From positions 1 through 44,634 of the forward strand of contig JABGQM010000036.1 of assembly GCA_018648805.1 (NCBI GenBank): DNA of 44,634 nucleotides, read 5' to 3'. Source of the DNA: Verrucomicrobiota bacterium. GTDB lineage: Bacteria > Verrucomicrobiota > Kiritimatiellia > UBA8416 > JABMPJ01. A program made the translations under genes and the position numbers. Numbering within the stretch: position 1 is the stretch's first letter; every line of letters starts with the position of its first letter. The notes under the pieces are model-generated. The model saw only the letters and a program-made list of their open reading frames with translations. It searched no databases and was not told where the DNA came from. This document shows positions 8,165 through 17,068 of this stretch, in pieces.

Positions 8165-11100
8165 CTACGATCCGTGGCACTTCTTGAACTTCTTGCCGCT
8201 GCCACAGGGGCAGGGATCGTTGCGGCCGACCTTGCCTTCATCGCGCTGAACGGTCGTGGGTGTGCCGGGCATGGCTCCCGGCGGCAAGCCGCCCAGCCGA
8301 TCCGGTGGCCGTCCGCCCTGGGCCGGGCGTCCCGGCGGTGGCGGCAGGCCGGCGGGCGTTGCACCGCCGCCGAGAAGGGAGACCTCGTCGTGCACCAGTG
8401 TCTGCGGTAGGGCCGAAAGGAAAGACTCAAACGAGTCGGCCGAGGTGGTCGTACGAAAGACCGCCGAGGCGATGTCCTGCTTGATGTTGGTCATCAGCTC
8501 ACCAAACATCTCGAAGGCTTCGCGCTTGTATTCAACCAGCGGGTCGCGCTGACCATAGGCCCGCAGCCCCACCCCCTCGCGCAGGGCGTCCATCGAGCGC
8601 AGGTAGTCCTGCCACTGCTGATCGATGCTCTGCAACACAATCTGCCGCTCCATCATGCTCACCGCGCCCTGATCCTCCATCTGGGTCTTGAGCTGGTAGG
8701 CACGTTCGACCTTATCGTATATCAAGGTGGCAATCGCCTCGGGGTCGGAGAGCTCGGAGAGGTCACTCAGCCGGATCGCCACGGGGAAGGTCAGCTGGAC
8801 CCACTCCACAAAATCATGCAGGGCCTGCTCATCCGGATCGGACGAGAGCCCCTCGGACTGCTCCACGATGACGTCGTTAAGAATGTCATAGATCTGCTCA
8901 CGGTTGTCCTCGCTGCGCACCACATCGCCGCGGAAACCGTAGATCACCTCGCGCTGGCGGTTCATAACGTCGTCGTACTCAAGCGTGCGTTTACGAATCG
9001 AGTAGTTGTGCTGTTCGACGCGACGCTGGGCCGTCTCGATCGAGCGGTTGAGCCAGCGATGCTCCAGTTCCTGGCCCTCTTCGAGGCCGAGGCGCTCCAT
9101 GATACCGGCGATACGGTCCGACCCGAACAGGCGCATCAGGTCATCCTCGAGCGAGACGTAGAAGCGCGACGATCCGGGATCGCCCTGACGCGCGCAGCGC
9201 CCGCGAAGCTGGCGGTCAATCCGGCGCGATTCGTGTCGCTCGGAGGCAATCACGTGCAGTCCACTGGGATTCTCAATCATTTCGGCACGCAGGGTTTTGC
9301 CGCCCTCCCTGCGGTCGTCGAGGCCGATCTGTGACAGAATCACATCGCGCTCGATTTTGACCACACCCGTGCCCAGCTTGATATCGGTTCCGCGGCCGGC
9401 CATGTTGGTCGCGATGGTTACCGCACCGGGCTGACCGGCACGCGTTACGATCTCGGCCTCAGCCTCGTGGTTCTTGGCATTCAGCACGTTGTGCACGATA
9501 CCGGCTCGCTTGAGCATACGGCTCAACAGCTCGGAGGTGTCCACCGTCACCGTTCCCACCAGAACCGGCTGACCATGGTCGTGGTACTCACGAATTTCCT
9601 CAATCACGGCGGCGAATTTCTCGCGCTGCGACTTATAGACCCGGTCATTCGAATCGACCCGGCGTACCGGACGGTTGGTCGGAATCACCAGGACATCCAG
9701 GGCATAGATATCGCGAAACTCGCCTGCCTCGGTCTCGGCCGTACCGGTCATGCCGGCCAGCTTCTCGTACATGCGGAAATAGTTCTGAATCGTGATCGTG
9801 GCGAGGGTCTGGGTCTCGCGCTCGATCTTGACCCCCTCCTTGGCCTCGACCGCCTGGTGCAGGCCGTCACTCCAGCGGCGACCGGGCAGGATACGCCCGG
9901 TGAACTCGTCGACGATCATAACGCGGTTATCCTGTACCACGTAGCCGACGTCCTTCTCATACAGGCAGTAGGCCCGGATAAGCTGGTCGACATTGTGAAT
10001 CTGCTCGCCGCGGGCCGAGTAGGTCTGCTGAATCTCCTGGCGCATGCGGGTCTTCTCCTCCTCGGAGACCTCGTCGCCCCTGCCATCCAGTTCCGACATG
10101 GCCGAAATCAGATCGGGTAGCACGTAGGCTTCCGGATCGGTCGGATTGAGGGCCTCACACCCCTTCTCGGTCAGGCTGGCATCATGACCCCGCTCATCGA
10201 TCGTAAAGTAGAGTTCCTCGCGCAGCTCGCGCGCCTGCTCCTTGCGCATGTCGGTCAGCATCATATTCTCGACCTGCTCATGCAGCTTGCGCACGGAGGG
10301 CTCCTCGAGCAGGTGCATCAGTTGCTTGTGCTTGGGCATGCCGTGATAGATCTGGTAGAGCACGTATTGAGCCGCCTCGATCTCCTCGCTTTCAAGGAGC
10401 TTCTTGAGCTCGGTAACCAGGCCGTTGCAGTAGGCGCGCTGCTTGCGCACGAGCTGCTCGACACGCGGCTTGAGCTCGAAGTACTGGTTGGACGAATGCG
10501 GGGCTGGCCCCGAAATGATGAGCGGCGTGCGGGCCTCGTCGATCAGGATGCTGTCGACCTCGTCGATGATCGCAAAGTAGTGGCCGCGCTGCACCTGGTG
10601 CTCGGGGTCAAAGGCCATACCATTGTCGCGCAGGTAGTCGAATCCGAATTCGCTGTTGGTGCCATACGTAATATCACAGCCATACTCCTGGCGGCGCTCA
10701 TCGGGCGACATCTGGTTCTGAATGCAGCCCACACTCAGGCCAAGATACTCGAAAACGAGCCCCATCCACTGCGAATCGCGGCGGGCCAGGTAGTCATTCA
10801 CCGTGACCAGGTGGACCCCCTTTCCGGTCAGGGCGTTCAGATAGACCGGCATCGTCGCGACAAGGGTCTTGCCCTCACCCGTCGCCATTTCGGCTATCTT
10901 CGATTCGTGAAGGACGATGCCGCCGACCAGCTGCACGTCAAACGGGACCATGTCCCAGGTCAGCTCATGGCCGCAGACCGTCTCGGTGGTTCCCACCAGG
11001 CGGCGGCAGGCATTCTTGACCACGGCATAGGCTTCGTACAGGATGTCGTCCAGCGTCTCGCCATTCGCTATGCGCGCCTTGAATTCATCCGTTTTGCCTT

Positions 11101-11227
11101 TTAACTCGGCCTCGGAGAGTGACTGGTAGGACTCCTCCAGCTCATTGATGCGCGTCACCTTGGGCGCCATCAGTTTGATGTCGCGCAGATGCTTGGTTCC
11201 AAAAACTTTCTTAAGAGCGGCTAGCAT
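8165..11227 (-). CDS. secA: Preprotein translocase ATPase SecA
   Basis: Motor ATPase that drives proteins through SecYEG. Walker A ATGEGKT lies at residues 115-121 and Walker [19 protein letters not shown] near 220. The helicase motifs [20 protein letters not shown] and [12 protein letters not shown] follow. The C-terminus is a zinc/SecB-binding tail with CPCG starting at Cys1006 and KKCHGS at the end. At 1020 residues it exceeds E. coli SecA (901); the extra length includes about 130 residues after LIISGPAP, an insertion also known in Bacteroidetes and PVC SecA. A proline/glycine-rich linker precedes the zinc tail. GGAGG lies 4-5 bases before the ATG. Confidence 0.97.
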   Translation of the reverse strand: MLAALKKVFGTKHLRDIKLMAPKVTRINELEESYQSLSEAELKGKTDEFKARIANGETLDDILYEAYAVVKNACRRLVGTTETVCGHELTWDMVPFDVQLVGGIVLHESKIAEMATGEGKTLVATMPVYLNALTGKGVHLVTVNDYLARRDSQWMGLVFEYLGLSVGCIQNQMSPDERRQEYGCDITYGTNSEFGFDYLRDNGMAFDPEHQVQRGHYFAIIDEVDSILIDEARTPLIISGPAPHSSNQYFELKPRVEQLVRKQRAYCNGLVTELKKLLESEEIEAAQYVLYQIYHGMPKHKQLMHLLEEPSVRKLHEQVENMMLTDMRKEQARELREELYFTIDERGHDASLTEKGCEALNPTDPEAYVLPDLISAMSELDGRGDEVSEEEKTRMRQEIQQTYSARGEQIHNVDQLIRAYCLYEKDVGYVVQDNRVMIVDEFTGRILPGRRWSDGLHQAVEAKEGVKIERETQTLATITIQNYFRMYEKLAGMTGTAETEAGEFRDIYALDVLVIPTNRPVRRVDSNDRVYKSQREKFAAVIEEIREYHDHGQPVLVGTVTVDTSELLSRMLKRAGIVHNVLNAKNHEAEAEIVTRAGQPGAVTIATNMAGRGTDIKLGTGVVKIERDVILSQIGLDDRREGGKTLRAEMIENPSGLHVIASERHESRRIDRQLRGRCARQGDPGSSRFYVSLEDDLMRLFGSDRIAGIMERLGLEEGQELEHRWLNRSIETAQRRVEQHNYSIRKRTLEYDDVMNRQREVIYGFRGDVVRSEDNREQIYDILNDVIVEQSEGLSSDPDEQALHDFVEWVQLTFPVAIRLSDLSELSDPEAIATLIYDKVERAYQLKTQMEDQGAVSMMERQIVLQSIDQQWQDYLRSMDALREGVGLRAYGQRDPLVEYKREAFEMFGELMTNIKQDIASAVFRTTTSADSFESFLSALPQTLVHDEVSLLGGGATPAGLPPPPGRPAQGGRPPDRLGGLPPGAMPGTPTTVQRDEGKVGRNDPCPCGSGKKFKKCHGS

Positions 11228-11269
11228 GTTTCCTCCGGCGAGCGGCTCCTGGCCGCGGGGACAGTGTAC

Positions 11270-11320
11270 AGGGGGCAGTAGTCAGTAGTCTATGGTCTGT
11301 CGTCTGGGGTCTGTAGGACT
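11270..11320. repeat. GTCTGT/CAGTAGT simple repeats
   Basis: The gap between secA and the radical SAM gene contains CAGTAGTCAGTAGTC followed by TATGGTCTGTCGTCTGGGGTCTGTAGG. This is a short degenerate tandem repeat of the same flavour as 3931-3963. It carries no coding signal. Confidence 0.6.
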
Positions 11321-11369
11321 CAAGAACTCATTAAAGATTGGTTAGTGATACTCGATTACGCCCAACTGT

Positions 11370-12320
11370 TCAAGACTTGGCGCTATAGTAGACACCGTTT
11401 TCGCGCGGCTCGGTTGTGATACGCCCGGCCGAGCGCAACCCGGCCAATAGGGCGGCGGCCGCATCGGCCGCGAGTCCAAACGAAACCCCGATATCGGCCG
11501 CCGTGCAGGGGCGGCGCGCCAGCATGCCCACCACCCTGTCCGACGAGACGGGCGCGGCGGCGGGGGGCGACCCCGTGAAGCCGGCAATCACCTCGGCCCG
11601 CGGTTCAAAGCGTCCAGCAAGGGCCTCTAGAGCCTCGGCGGTCACGGCCACGGCGGAGCGGTCTGCGGGCGGCCGCACGACCGTGTTGAGCTGAATCCGA
11701 TCGGGACCGATTCCCCGCGCCAGCACGGCAATGCGCTCCACATCCGCGGGGGCATCGTTGAGACCCGCCATGAGAAAGACTTCCATCCAGATGGCCCCTT
11801 CATGTTCGGCGCGCAAGGCGCGCAGACCGGCCACCATCGCATCGAAGTCGAGCGACGGATGGGCCCGGTTGACACGGGCAAAGGAGGCCCCGTCCCAGGC
11901 ACTGAGCGAGACCTTGACGATCGAGGCATGTGCCGCCGCCGTGCGCACCTCGGGCAGATGCATCAGGGAGCTGTTGGTCAGGAGCGCCGTGGGGATAGAA
12001 CAGCGCGCTGAAATTCCGGCCAGGATCTCGCCGAATCCGCTATGCAGTGTCGGCTCACCGGAGCCGGCCACGGTGATGATATCGGCTTCACCGCCCGCCG
12101 CGAGCCAGTCGTCCAGCTCGGCCAGCACGTCGGCCACGGGCACATAGGCCCGCCGTTCGACGGTATGACAGGTGGTGCGACAGACCTCGCAGAAGGGGCA
12201 GTCGAAGCTGCAGGTTTTGACCGGTACCAGGTCGACCCCCAGCGAAAGCCCTAAACGACGAGAGGGCACCGGACCGAAAAGGTGCCGATACCCTCCCTTT
12301 GAATCGTCAGTGCTGCGCAC
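11370..12320 (-). CDS. Radical SAM protein (COG0731-like)
   Basis: A 316-residue radical SAM enzyme. The iron-sulfur motif CSFDCPFC (Cys37, Cys41, Cys44) matches CxxxCxxC. It is followed at once by further cysteines at 47 and 51, which might hold another metal or tune the cluster. The opening LFGPVPSRRLG and the GSGEPTLH motif are typical of a poorly characterised COG0731 group. Residues from about 240 to the end look like a winged-helix domain (PCTAADIGVSFGL). The start is GTG at 12320, immediately after the ferredoxin stop, so the two are translationally coupled and the ferredoxin is a likely electron donor. The substrate is unknown. Confidence 0.8.
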   Translation of the reverse strand: MRSTDDSKGGYRHLFGPVPSRRLGLSLGVDLVPVKTCSFDCPFCEVCRTTCHTVERRAYVPVADVLAELDDWLAAGGEADIITVAGSGEPTLHSGFGEILAGISARCSIPTALLTNSSLMHLPEVRTAAAHASIVKVSLSAWDGASFARVNRAHPSLDFDAMVAGLRALRAEHEGAIWMEVFLMAGLNDAPADVERIAVLARGIGPDRIQLNTVVRPPADRSAVAVTAEALEALAGRFEPRAEVIAGFTGSPPAAAPVSSDRVVGMLARRPCTAADIGVSFGLAADAAAALLAGLRSAGRITTEPRENGVYYSAKS

Positions 12321-12494
12321 TCAGTCGCCGGCCGAGATGGCCTCAACCGGGCACTCATCCACGCACAGGGCGCAGTCGACGCACTTCTCGGGATCGATCA
12401 CGTACTGGTCATCGCCCTCGGAAATTGCCTCAGACGGGCAGACCGGTTCGCAGCTACCGCACTTCGTGCATGCCTCAGAAATTACATATGCCAT
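12321..12494 (-). CDS. 2[4Fe-4S] ferredoxin
   Basis: A 57-residue electron carrier with two cluster-binding motifs, CTKCGSCEPVCP and CVDCALCVDECP, and the compact size of clostridial-type ferredoxins. The start at 12494 is chosen because AGGAG lies 8 bases upstream; the longer frame from 12527 adds 11 residues without a site. The stop TGA directly abuts the GTG of the radical SAM gene, suggesting a two-gene unit in which it supplies reducing electrons. Confidence 0.92.
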   Translation of the reverse strand: MAYVISEACTKCGSCEPVCPSEAISEGDDQYVIDPEKCVDCALCVDECPVEAISAGD

Positions 12495-12610
12495 TTTGGG
12501 AACTCCTACTTGTGTGTTGTACCTCACGCACAGAACGTCGTGCGAAAGGCGGTACGAAAGGCGGTAAGATAGTCAAAAGACGGGCCCGCCGTCAAGAGTG
12601 CGAATCGACC

Positions 12611-13342
12611 CTATTTCCCGACGGCCAGGCGCTCGGCCAGGCGTGCGGGGAGTCCGGCGGCAAGGATCTTGGCCTGGGCGCCCGCGAGATCATAGGTCAG
12701 GCGACGAAGTTCAACCGTCTTGGACCCCGTATCGTAGATCGCGTAAGCACACCGCGGATCCCCATCACGCGGCTGGCCCACGCTGCCCACATTGATGAAA
12801 TACTTGTGTCCAATCTCAATCTTGCAGGTCGTCGCTTCGTGACGCGTCACGCGGCCAAGCTTGTCAAACACCACCGGCACGTGGGTGTGGCCGTAGAAGC
12901 AAACCGAGGTGTGCTGGTAGTTGAAGTGGGCTTCCGCTTCAAGCGTGTCGAATACGTAGCCCCAGCGGTCCGGCATATCCAAGGTACTGTGCACCAGCGT
13001 GAAACCGTCCAACGTGACATGCATCTTGAGGTGACGCAGGTAGTCGGTCTGCTCCTCGCTTAGCTGCTCGCGGGTCCAGCTTATCACCTGGGCGGCCAGC
13101 GGGTGAAAATCGTGCAACGACTCCCCGTGCGAGCAGTAATGATCGTGATTGCCGCGCACGACGGTGCAGTCCAGCTCGCGAACCTTGTCAAGGCACGCCG
13201 CGGGGTCGGCATTGTATCCGACCACATCCCCGACAGACACATAGCGGCTAACGCCCTGCTCAGCCGCATCCGCAAGGACCGTGCTCAGGGCTTCCCAGTT
13301 ACCGTGTATGTCTCCCAGGACCGCGTAGCGGGCAGACTTCAT
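12611..13342 (-). CDS. Metallophosphoesterase (YfcE/ApaH-like superfamily)
   Basis: A 243-residue cytoplasmic phosphoesterase. Motifs in order are LGDIHGN near residue 9, GDVVGYNADP near 38, RGNHDHY near 63, LVHSTLD and FYGHTHVP. The GDVVGYNADPAACL signature is common in a conserved but little-studied group annotated as diadenosine tetraphosphatase-like or protein phosphatase-like; substrate specificity cannot be assigned. The start overlaps the ispD stop by ATGA, so the two are co-translated. Confidence 0.85.
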   Translation of the reverse strand: MKSARYAVLGDIHGNWEALSTVLADAAEQGVSRYVSVGDVVGYNADPAACLDKVRELDCTVVRGNHDHYCSHGESLHDFHPLAAQVISWTREQLSEEQTDYLRHLKMHVTLDGFTLVHSTLDMPDRWGYVFDTLEAEAHFNYQHTSVCFYGHTHVPVVFDKLGRVTRHEATTCKIEIGHKYFINVGSVGQPRDGDPRCAYAIYDTGSKTVELRRLTYDLAGAQAKILAAGLPARLAERLAVGK

Positions 13343-14034
13343 GGAACAAAATTCCGGTGCAGATTCAGCAAGGTTGTAGCCATCGCCAGATCATCCGGCG
13401 TGCTAATCTTGATATTGGTGACGGAGGCCTGTACGAGACGTACCTTCTGCGAGGTCAACTCAACCGCCGAGGACTCGTCTGTGACGGTGGCATTCTCCTC
13501 TTCGACCCGCTCGAAAGCCCGTTTGAGCAGGCTCAGCTTAAAGGTCTGCGGGGTCTGCACCGCCCAGAGCTTGGCGCGGTCAACCGTACGGGTCACGGTC
13601 AGGCCACGCTCGACATGCTTAACCGTATCGGCAATCCGTACGGCGGCCACGCCGGAGCCATTGCGTTTGGCCGAATTAATCGTCTGCGTGATCAATTCCG
13701 GCGTCACGCAGGGACGCGCTGCATCATGCACCGAGACGATCTTCACGCCTTCAGGCAGAACATCCATGCCGTTTTGCACAGAAACCTGCCGCATCGGCCC
13801 ACCGGCCACGACATCCTTCACCTTGGAACAGCCGAACATCTCGGCCACGCTCCGCCCCGCTCCGACACGCTCTTTACGTGTCACCAGGATCACCCCATCA
13901 ATATCGGCGCATTCCTCGAATGCCATAAGCGAATAGGCCAATACAGGCCGAGGGCCGAGGCTCACAAAAGCCTTGTCCACCTTGGCGCCCATGCGCTCGC
14001 TACGTCCACCTGCTACTACAATTGCATAATTCAT
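13339..14034 (-). CDS. ispD: 2-C-methyl-D-erythritol 4-phosphate cytidylyltransferase
   Basis: Transfers CMP from CTP to methylerythritol 4-phosphate in the non-mevalonate isoprenoid pathway. The protein opens with VVAGGRSERMG, the nucleotide-binding loop, and has HDAARPCVT and WAVQTPQTF, all diagnostic. It is about 231 residues, as usual. ATG at 14034 is taken as start. An upstream in-frame ATG at 14046 sits only one base behind AGGAGG, too close for good initiation; a GTG at 14043 is another option. It lacks the IspF fusion seen in some bacteria. It is followed by an overlapping metallophosphoesterase gene. Confidence 0.93.
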   Translation of the reverse strand: MNYAIVVAGGRSERMGAKVDKAFVSLGPRPVLAYSLMAFEECADIDGVILVTRKERVGAGRSVAEMFGCSKVKDVVAGGPMRQVSVQNGMDVLPEGVKIVSVHDAARPCVTPELITQTINSAKRNGSGVAAVRIADTVKHVERGLTVTRTVDRAKLWAVQTPQTFKLSLLKRAFERVEEENATVTDESSAVELTSQKVRLVQASVTNIKISTPDDLAMATTLLNLHRNFVP

Positions 14035-14046
14035 ACCAGCCACCAT

Positions 14047-14480
14047 TCCTCCTACGTTTCACGCGTGTCGTAGATTACGCGTATGAGACAGCCTACGTCA
14101 AGGGCTTATCTGATGACTGCCACGACATCGGTTACAGTTTTTGGTGTCAGGATATCGCTTACAGCGAGCAGAAATCGAGTAAGTTGGCCGGTTAAGGGTA
14201 TCCGAGTAAAGGGTGGCGGTTAAGAGTGCGGTTAAGTGTGTAGGGGGCGTTTCTTACGCTTACTCGCACACTTCGTCGCTGCCCTTAACCGGATACACTT
14301 AACCGAACTGCTTAATCGGTGAAGTCGGTGTATGGATCCATGAGAGCTTGTCGAAGAACGCCTGTTAACGATGTCCTGGAATTTGAGACTTATCCTCTAG
14401 ACTCCGTGTAATTGGGTTGCGGCAGCGGCCACCTTGGGCTAGCCTGCCTCCCTACTCAGAATTTAACGAAGGAGGCGGTT
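14047..14480. repeat. MITE-like composite element between ispD and the RdgC-like gene
   Basis: This 434-base gap has no credible gene. Left side: GACATCGGTTACAG (14124-14137) and GATATCGCTTACAG (14151-14164) are tandem 14-base units 27 bases apart. Right side: the related unit is inverted at 14362-14375. Inside, GGTTAAG recurs several times, and GGTTAAGGGTATCCG (about 14190-14204) pairs with 14290-14304 at 14 of 15 bases. Inverted outer ends around about 250 bases resemble a small non-autonomous element or solo insertion-sequence ends. The region must also hold promoters for ispD (leftward) and the RdgC-like gene (rightward). Confidence 0.6.
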
Positions 14481-15575
14481 GTGTCGTTTGAAAGTGGATC
14501 AGTAACGTGTCGCATGTTTTACGTAGCGGGAGACATGCCGGATGACGCGGTAGAGCGTTTTGCGGCTGCTTCCGCACCCCCGGTGCACAGCCTTGGCCGC
14601 GACAGCATTGAGGGCTGGGTGACCAGCCGTCACCTGATGGACACGAATATCACGGCCGATAACGCCACCATGGCCGGTTATCTCTACCTCTACCTGATGC
14701 AGGCCGAGCGCAAGATTCCACCGGCCCTGCTGCGCGCCGAGCTCCGCATGGAAGAGCTGGCCGAAATGCAGGCACGCGGTCTGGCCTACCTGCGCCGTTC
14801 CGAACGTAGTGAGATCAAGAAAGCGCTGGTCGAACGTCTGCAGCCCGATATGCCCCCGACCCTCAAGGGCATCGCGCTGGTCTACGACCCCACCGATAAG
14901 ATCGCCTATGCCACCGCCACGAGCGACAAACAGCTGGATGCCCTCGTCTTGAGTTTTCGCAGCACCACCGGCGCCAACCTAGTGCCCATCGAACCCGACT
15001 CGGCCGCCCTGCAGCGCGCCGGACTGCACCTCTCAGAGCTGACCCCCACCTGCTTTGTGCCCGATTTCGAGTATGCCGGCGCTCCCGACACGGTGGGCCA
15101 GGATTTCCTGACCTGGCTCTGGTATGCCTCCGAAGCCGGGGCCCTGACGGCACTCGTGCCGGCCGAGAGCGGCTTCATCATCGAGGGTCCCCTCACGTTT
15201 GAGTTCGAGGGCGCCGGCGCCCACGAGACCACACTGCGCAAGGGATCGCCCATGGTCGCCACCGAGGCCAAGGCGGCCCTGATGGCCGGCAAGAAGCTGC
15301 GCCGCGCGGTACTGACCATGGCCCAGGGCGAAACCATGTGGACCGCCACGGTCGACGCCGATAGCTTCATCTTCCGCGGCCTTAAGCTGCCCAAGGGGGA
15401 TGCCACCGACCCGATCGGTCGATTCGAGGAGCGCATGCTCGCCCTGCGACAGCTGCGCGAGGCCTACCTCGAGCTCTTCGACCACTTCCTGTCCCTACGC
15501 ACGCACCCCGAACAGTGGGAGAAGACATTGACCGAGGTCTACCAGTGGGTCGAAAAACGCGCGGCGCGACCCTAA
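14481..15575 (+). CDS. RdgC-like recombination-associated protein
   Basis: A 364-residue soluble protein resembling the RdgC family, DNA-binding ring proteins that limit RecA activity in proteobacteria. Supporting features are an early EGWVTSRHLMD segment, the basic ERSEIKKALVERLQPDMPPT helix, the GANLVPIEPDSAA stretch, and FLTWLWYASEAGA, seen in the longer RdgC-like branch. The start is GTG at 14481 with AAGGAGG 5 bases upstream, a strong site; the frame could extend to 14412 but nothing supports that. It stands alone on the plus strand between minus-strand genes. The assignment rests on recalled motifs and is moderate. Confidence 0.55.
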   Translation: MSFESGSVTCRMFYVAGDMPDDAVERFAAASAPPVHSLGRDSIEGWVTSRHLMDTNITADNATMAGYLYLYLMQAERKIPPALLRAELRMEELAEMQARGLAYLRRSERSEIKKALVERLQPDMPPTLKGIALVYDPTDKIAYATATSDKQLDALVLSFRSTTGANLVPIEPDSAALQRAGLHLSELTPTCFVPDFEYAGAPDTVGQDFLTWLWYASEAGALTALVPAESGFIIEGPLTFEFEGAGAHETTLRKGSPMVATEAKAALMAGKKLRRAVLTMAQGETMWTATVDADSFIFRGLKLPKGDATDPIGRFEERMLALRQLREAYLELFDHFLSLRTHPEQWEKTLTEVYQWVEKRAARP

Positions 15576-15633
15576 CTCGACGGTGTCCGAAACGGGTCAA
15601 GGATACAGAACTGTTCGAGAACAGGGAGAATGT

Positions 15634-15790
15634 CCACTATCCAACAAGGAATATCCAATATCCAAGGTGAGAATTCGAGCGATACACACGGGGTCGCAGG
15701 AGGTCCCGTGAAGCATGGCAAAGGATCCCCCCTTGGAAATTGGATTTGAGTGCTTGCCTGCCGGAGGCTGGTTGGCTGTTGGATATTGAA
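15634..15790. repeat. Palindromic TTGGATATTGG-family repeat, copy 1
   Basis: The left arm at 15634-15666 (CCAACAAGGAATATCCAATATCCAAGG core) is complementary to blocks at 15731-15747 and 15766-15790, with an extra stretch inside the right arm. The same sequences form the hairpin at 27622-27713. It lies between the RdgC-like stop and the O-antigen ligase-like stop, which are convergent, so it could serve as a bidirectional terminator. Confidence 0.75.
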
Positions 15791-15830
15791 ATCTCCAGGA
15801 GCGCAGACATCTTTCCTGACGACCTCTAGC

Positions 15831-17036
15831 CTAGCTTTCGCGCGGCCAGTCGGTCACCACCAGGGCGACGGGGATCAGGGCGGTCATCATGATGCCCACC
15901 ACACCGGCGGGCCAGTCGGCCAGTCCGTAGAGATGGACATAGGCCATCAGGAGGAGTACCAGGGCCGGCAGGAGTCGCTGACTGATGTTGGGCGAACGCG
16001 CCAAGACGATCAAGAGACGCACCGCCAGAATGCCCCACCCCACCAGGTGGAGTGTCATCCCCAGCAGGCCGGTGGCAAAGGCCACCTGCAGCCAGTACTG
16101 GTGGCTGTGATGGAAATGAAAGGGTGACTCGGGCGGCGTAGACCCGTGGTAGTCCTTCTCGAATACCGCCGTGCCCCAGCCATGCCCCACCACGGGGTGT
16201 TCCCGGATCAATGAAGGCATATGCGACCACACCACATCGCGTCCGGCAAAGGAGCACAAGGCGGCACGGTCGGCGAAGCGTGGGTTGATCTGCTCGATAT
16301 TTACCACCACCGCCACCAGCGCCAGGATCATCAGCAGTCCCAGGACCGCCTTGCGCCGCCAGCCCGGTGGCAGCACGAACGCCGCCAGCCCGAATGTGCC
16401 GGCCAGGGCCACCTGCGGACCGCGTGATGCAATACAGACCGCGTGGGCCAGGCAGATCAAGACGCCGCCAAGGCAGGCCAGCGCCACGCCACGGCGCTGC
16501 CACAGCATCCCGGCAAAGGCCAGCAGCACCAGGCAGGCCGCACCGCCCATCATGGCCGACAGGTTGGAATGCCCAAACGCAAAAGGTTCCAGCTCGTGAC
16601 CAATCGCAAAGACCTGGCCTTTGAGCGAAGCGACCATGCGCGCGAGATCGAAGGCCAGCACGGCCACGACCGCCCAGGCACTATAGAACAGGGCATTCTC
16701 AATCTTGCGGCGCGTCGGGAAGAGCGCCGGCAGGGCCAGCACGGCCAGGACCACGTCGGCATACTTGAGCAGCTCTTTGGCACTGACCGCGGTCACACCC
16801 GCCGCCGGCAGGCGCAGCAAGATCAGGGCGCCTGCCCCGAGAAAGGCCAGTCCGGCCGGCCGCAGCCAGAGCTTGAATCCGCGCGGATGGCGCCACAGCG
16901 CAAAGATGAACGCCCCCACCAGCAGCAGATCCTGGATCGCGTCGGAGCGATAGTTCCAGACCAGAATCCCGATGGCAGTGTAGAGAATGAACCGTATGGA
17001 AGCCGGCGGCGCAACGATCTTGGGTAGACGCTTCAT
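15831..17036 (-). CDS. O-antigen ligase/polymerase-like membrane protein
   Basis: A 401-residue polytopic inner-membrane protein with about ten hydrophobic segments. The long loop before the last helices holds VVGHGWGTAVFEKDYHG and HFHHSHQYWLQVAFATGLLGM. The HxxxL/HxxYLQ-like pattern and glycine-rich loop are typical of the Wzy_C (O-antigen ligase WaaL / polymerase) family, which transfers undecaprenyl-linked glycans. AAGGT lies 7 bases before the ATG. It is last in a row after pyrK-pyrD and an unknown membrane-anchored protein, with a gap of 32 bases. Which glycan is transferred is unknown. Confidence 0.75.
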   Translation of the reverse strand: MKRLPKIVAPPASIRFILYTAIGILVWNYRSDAIQDLLLVGAFIFALWRHPRGFKLWLRPAGLAFLGAGALILLRLPAAGVTAVSAKELLKYADVVLAVLALPALFPTRRKIENALFYSAWAVVAVLAFDLARMVASLKGQVFAIGHELEPFAFGHSNLSAMMGGAACLVLLAFAGMLWQRRGVALACLGGVLICLAHAVCIASRGPQVALAGTFGLAAFVLPPGWRRKAVLGLLMILALVAVVVNIEQINPRFADRAALCSFAGRDVVWSHMPSLIREHPVVGHGWGTAVFEKDYHGSTPPESPFHFHHSHQYWLQVAFATGLLGMTLHLVGWGILAVRLLIVLARSPNISQRLLPALVLLLMAYVHLYGLADWPAGVVGIMMTALIPVALVVTDWPRES

Positions 17037-17068
17037 GTCCCGACCTTACGTCACGCTCCTGCCATAAA

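Noticed and set aside
8816..11104. Long plus-strand frames opposite secA (172, 217 and 306 residues)
   Set aside because: They are antisense shadows of secA codon bias; low-complexity Leu/Val/His-rich products without motifs or ribosome sites.
15611..15624. CTGTTCGAGAACAG near the RdgC-like stop, resembling a LexA-type operator
   Set aside because: It lies downstream of the gene, and the arms form only a small hairpin; no second site or promoter context.
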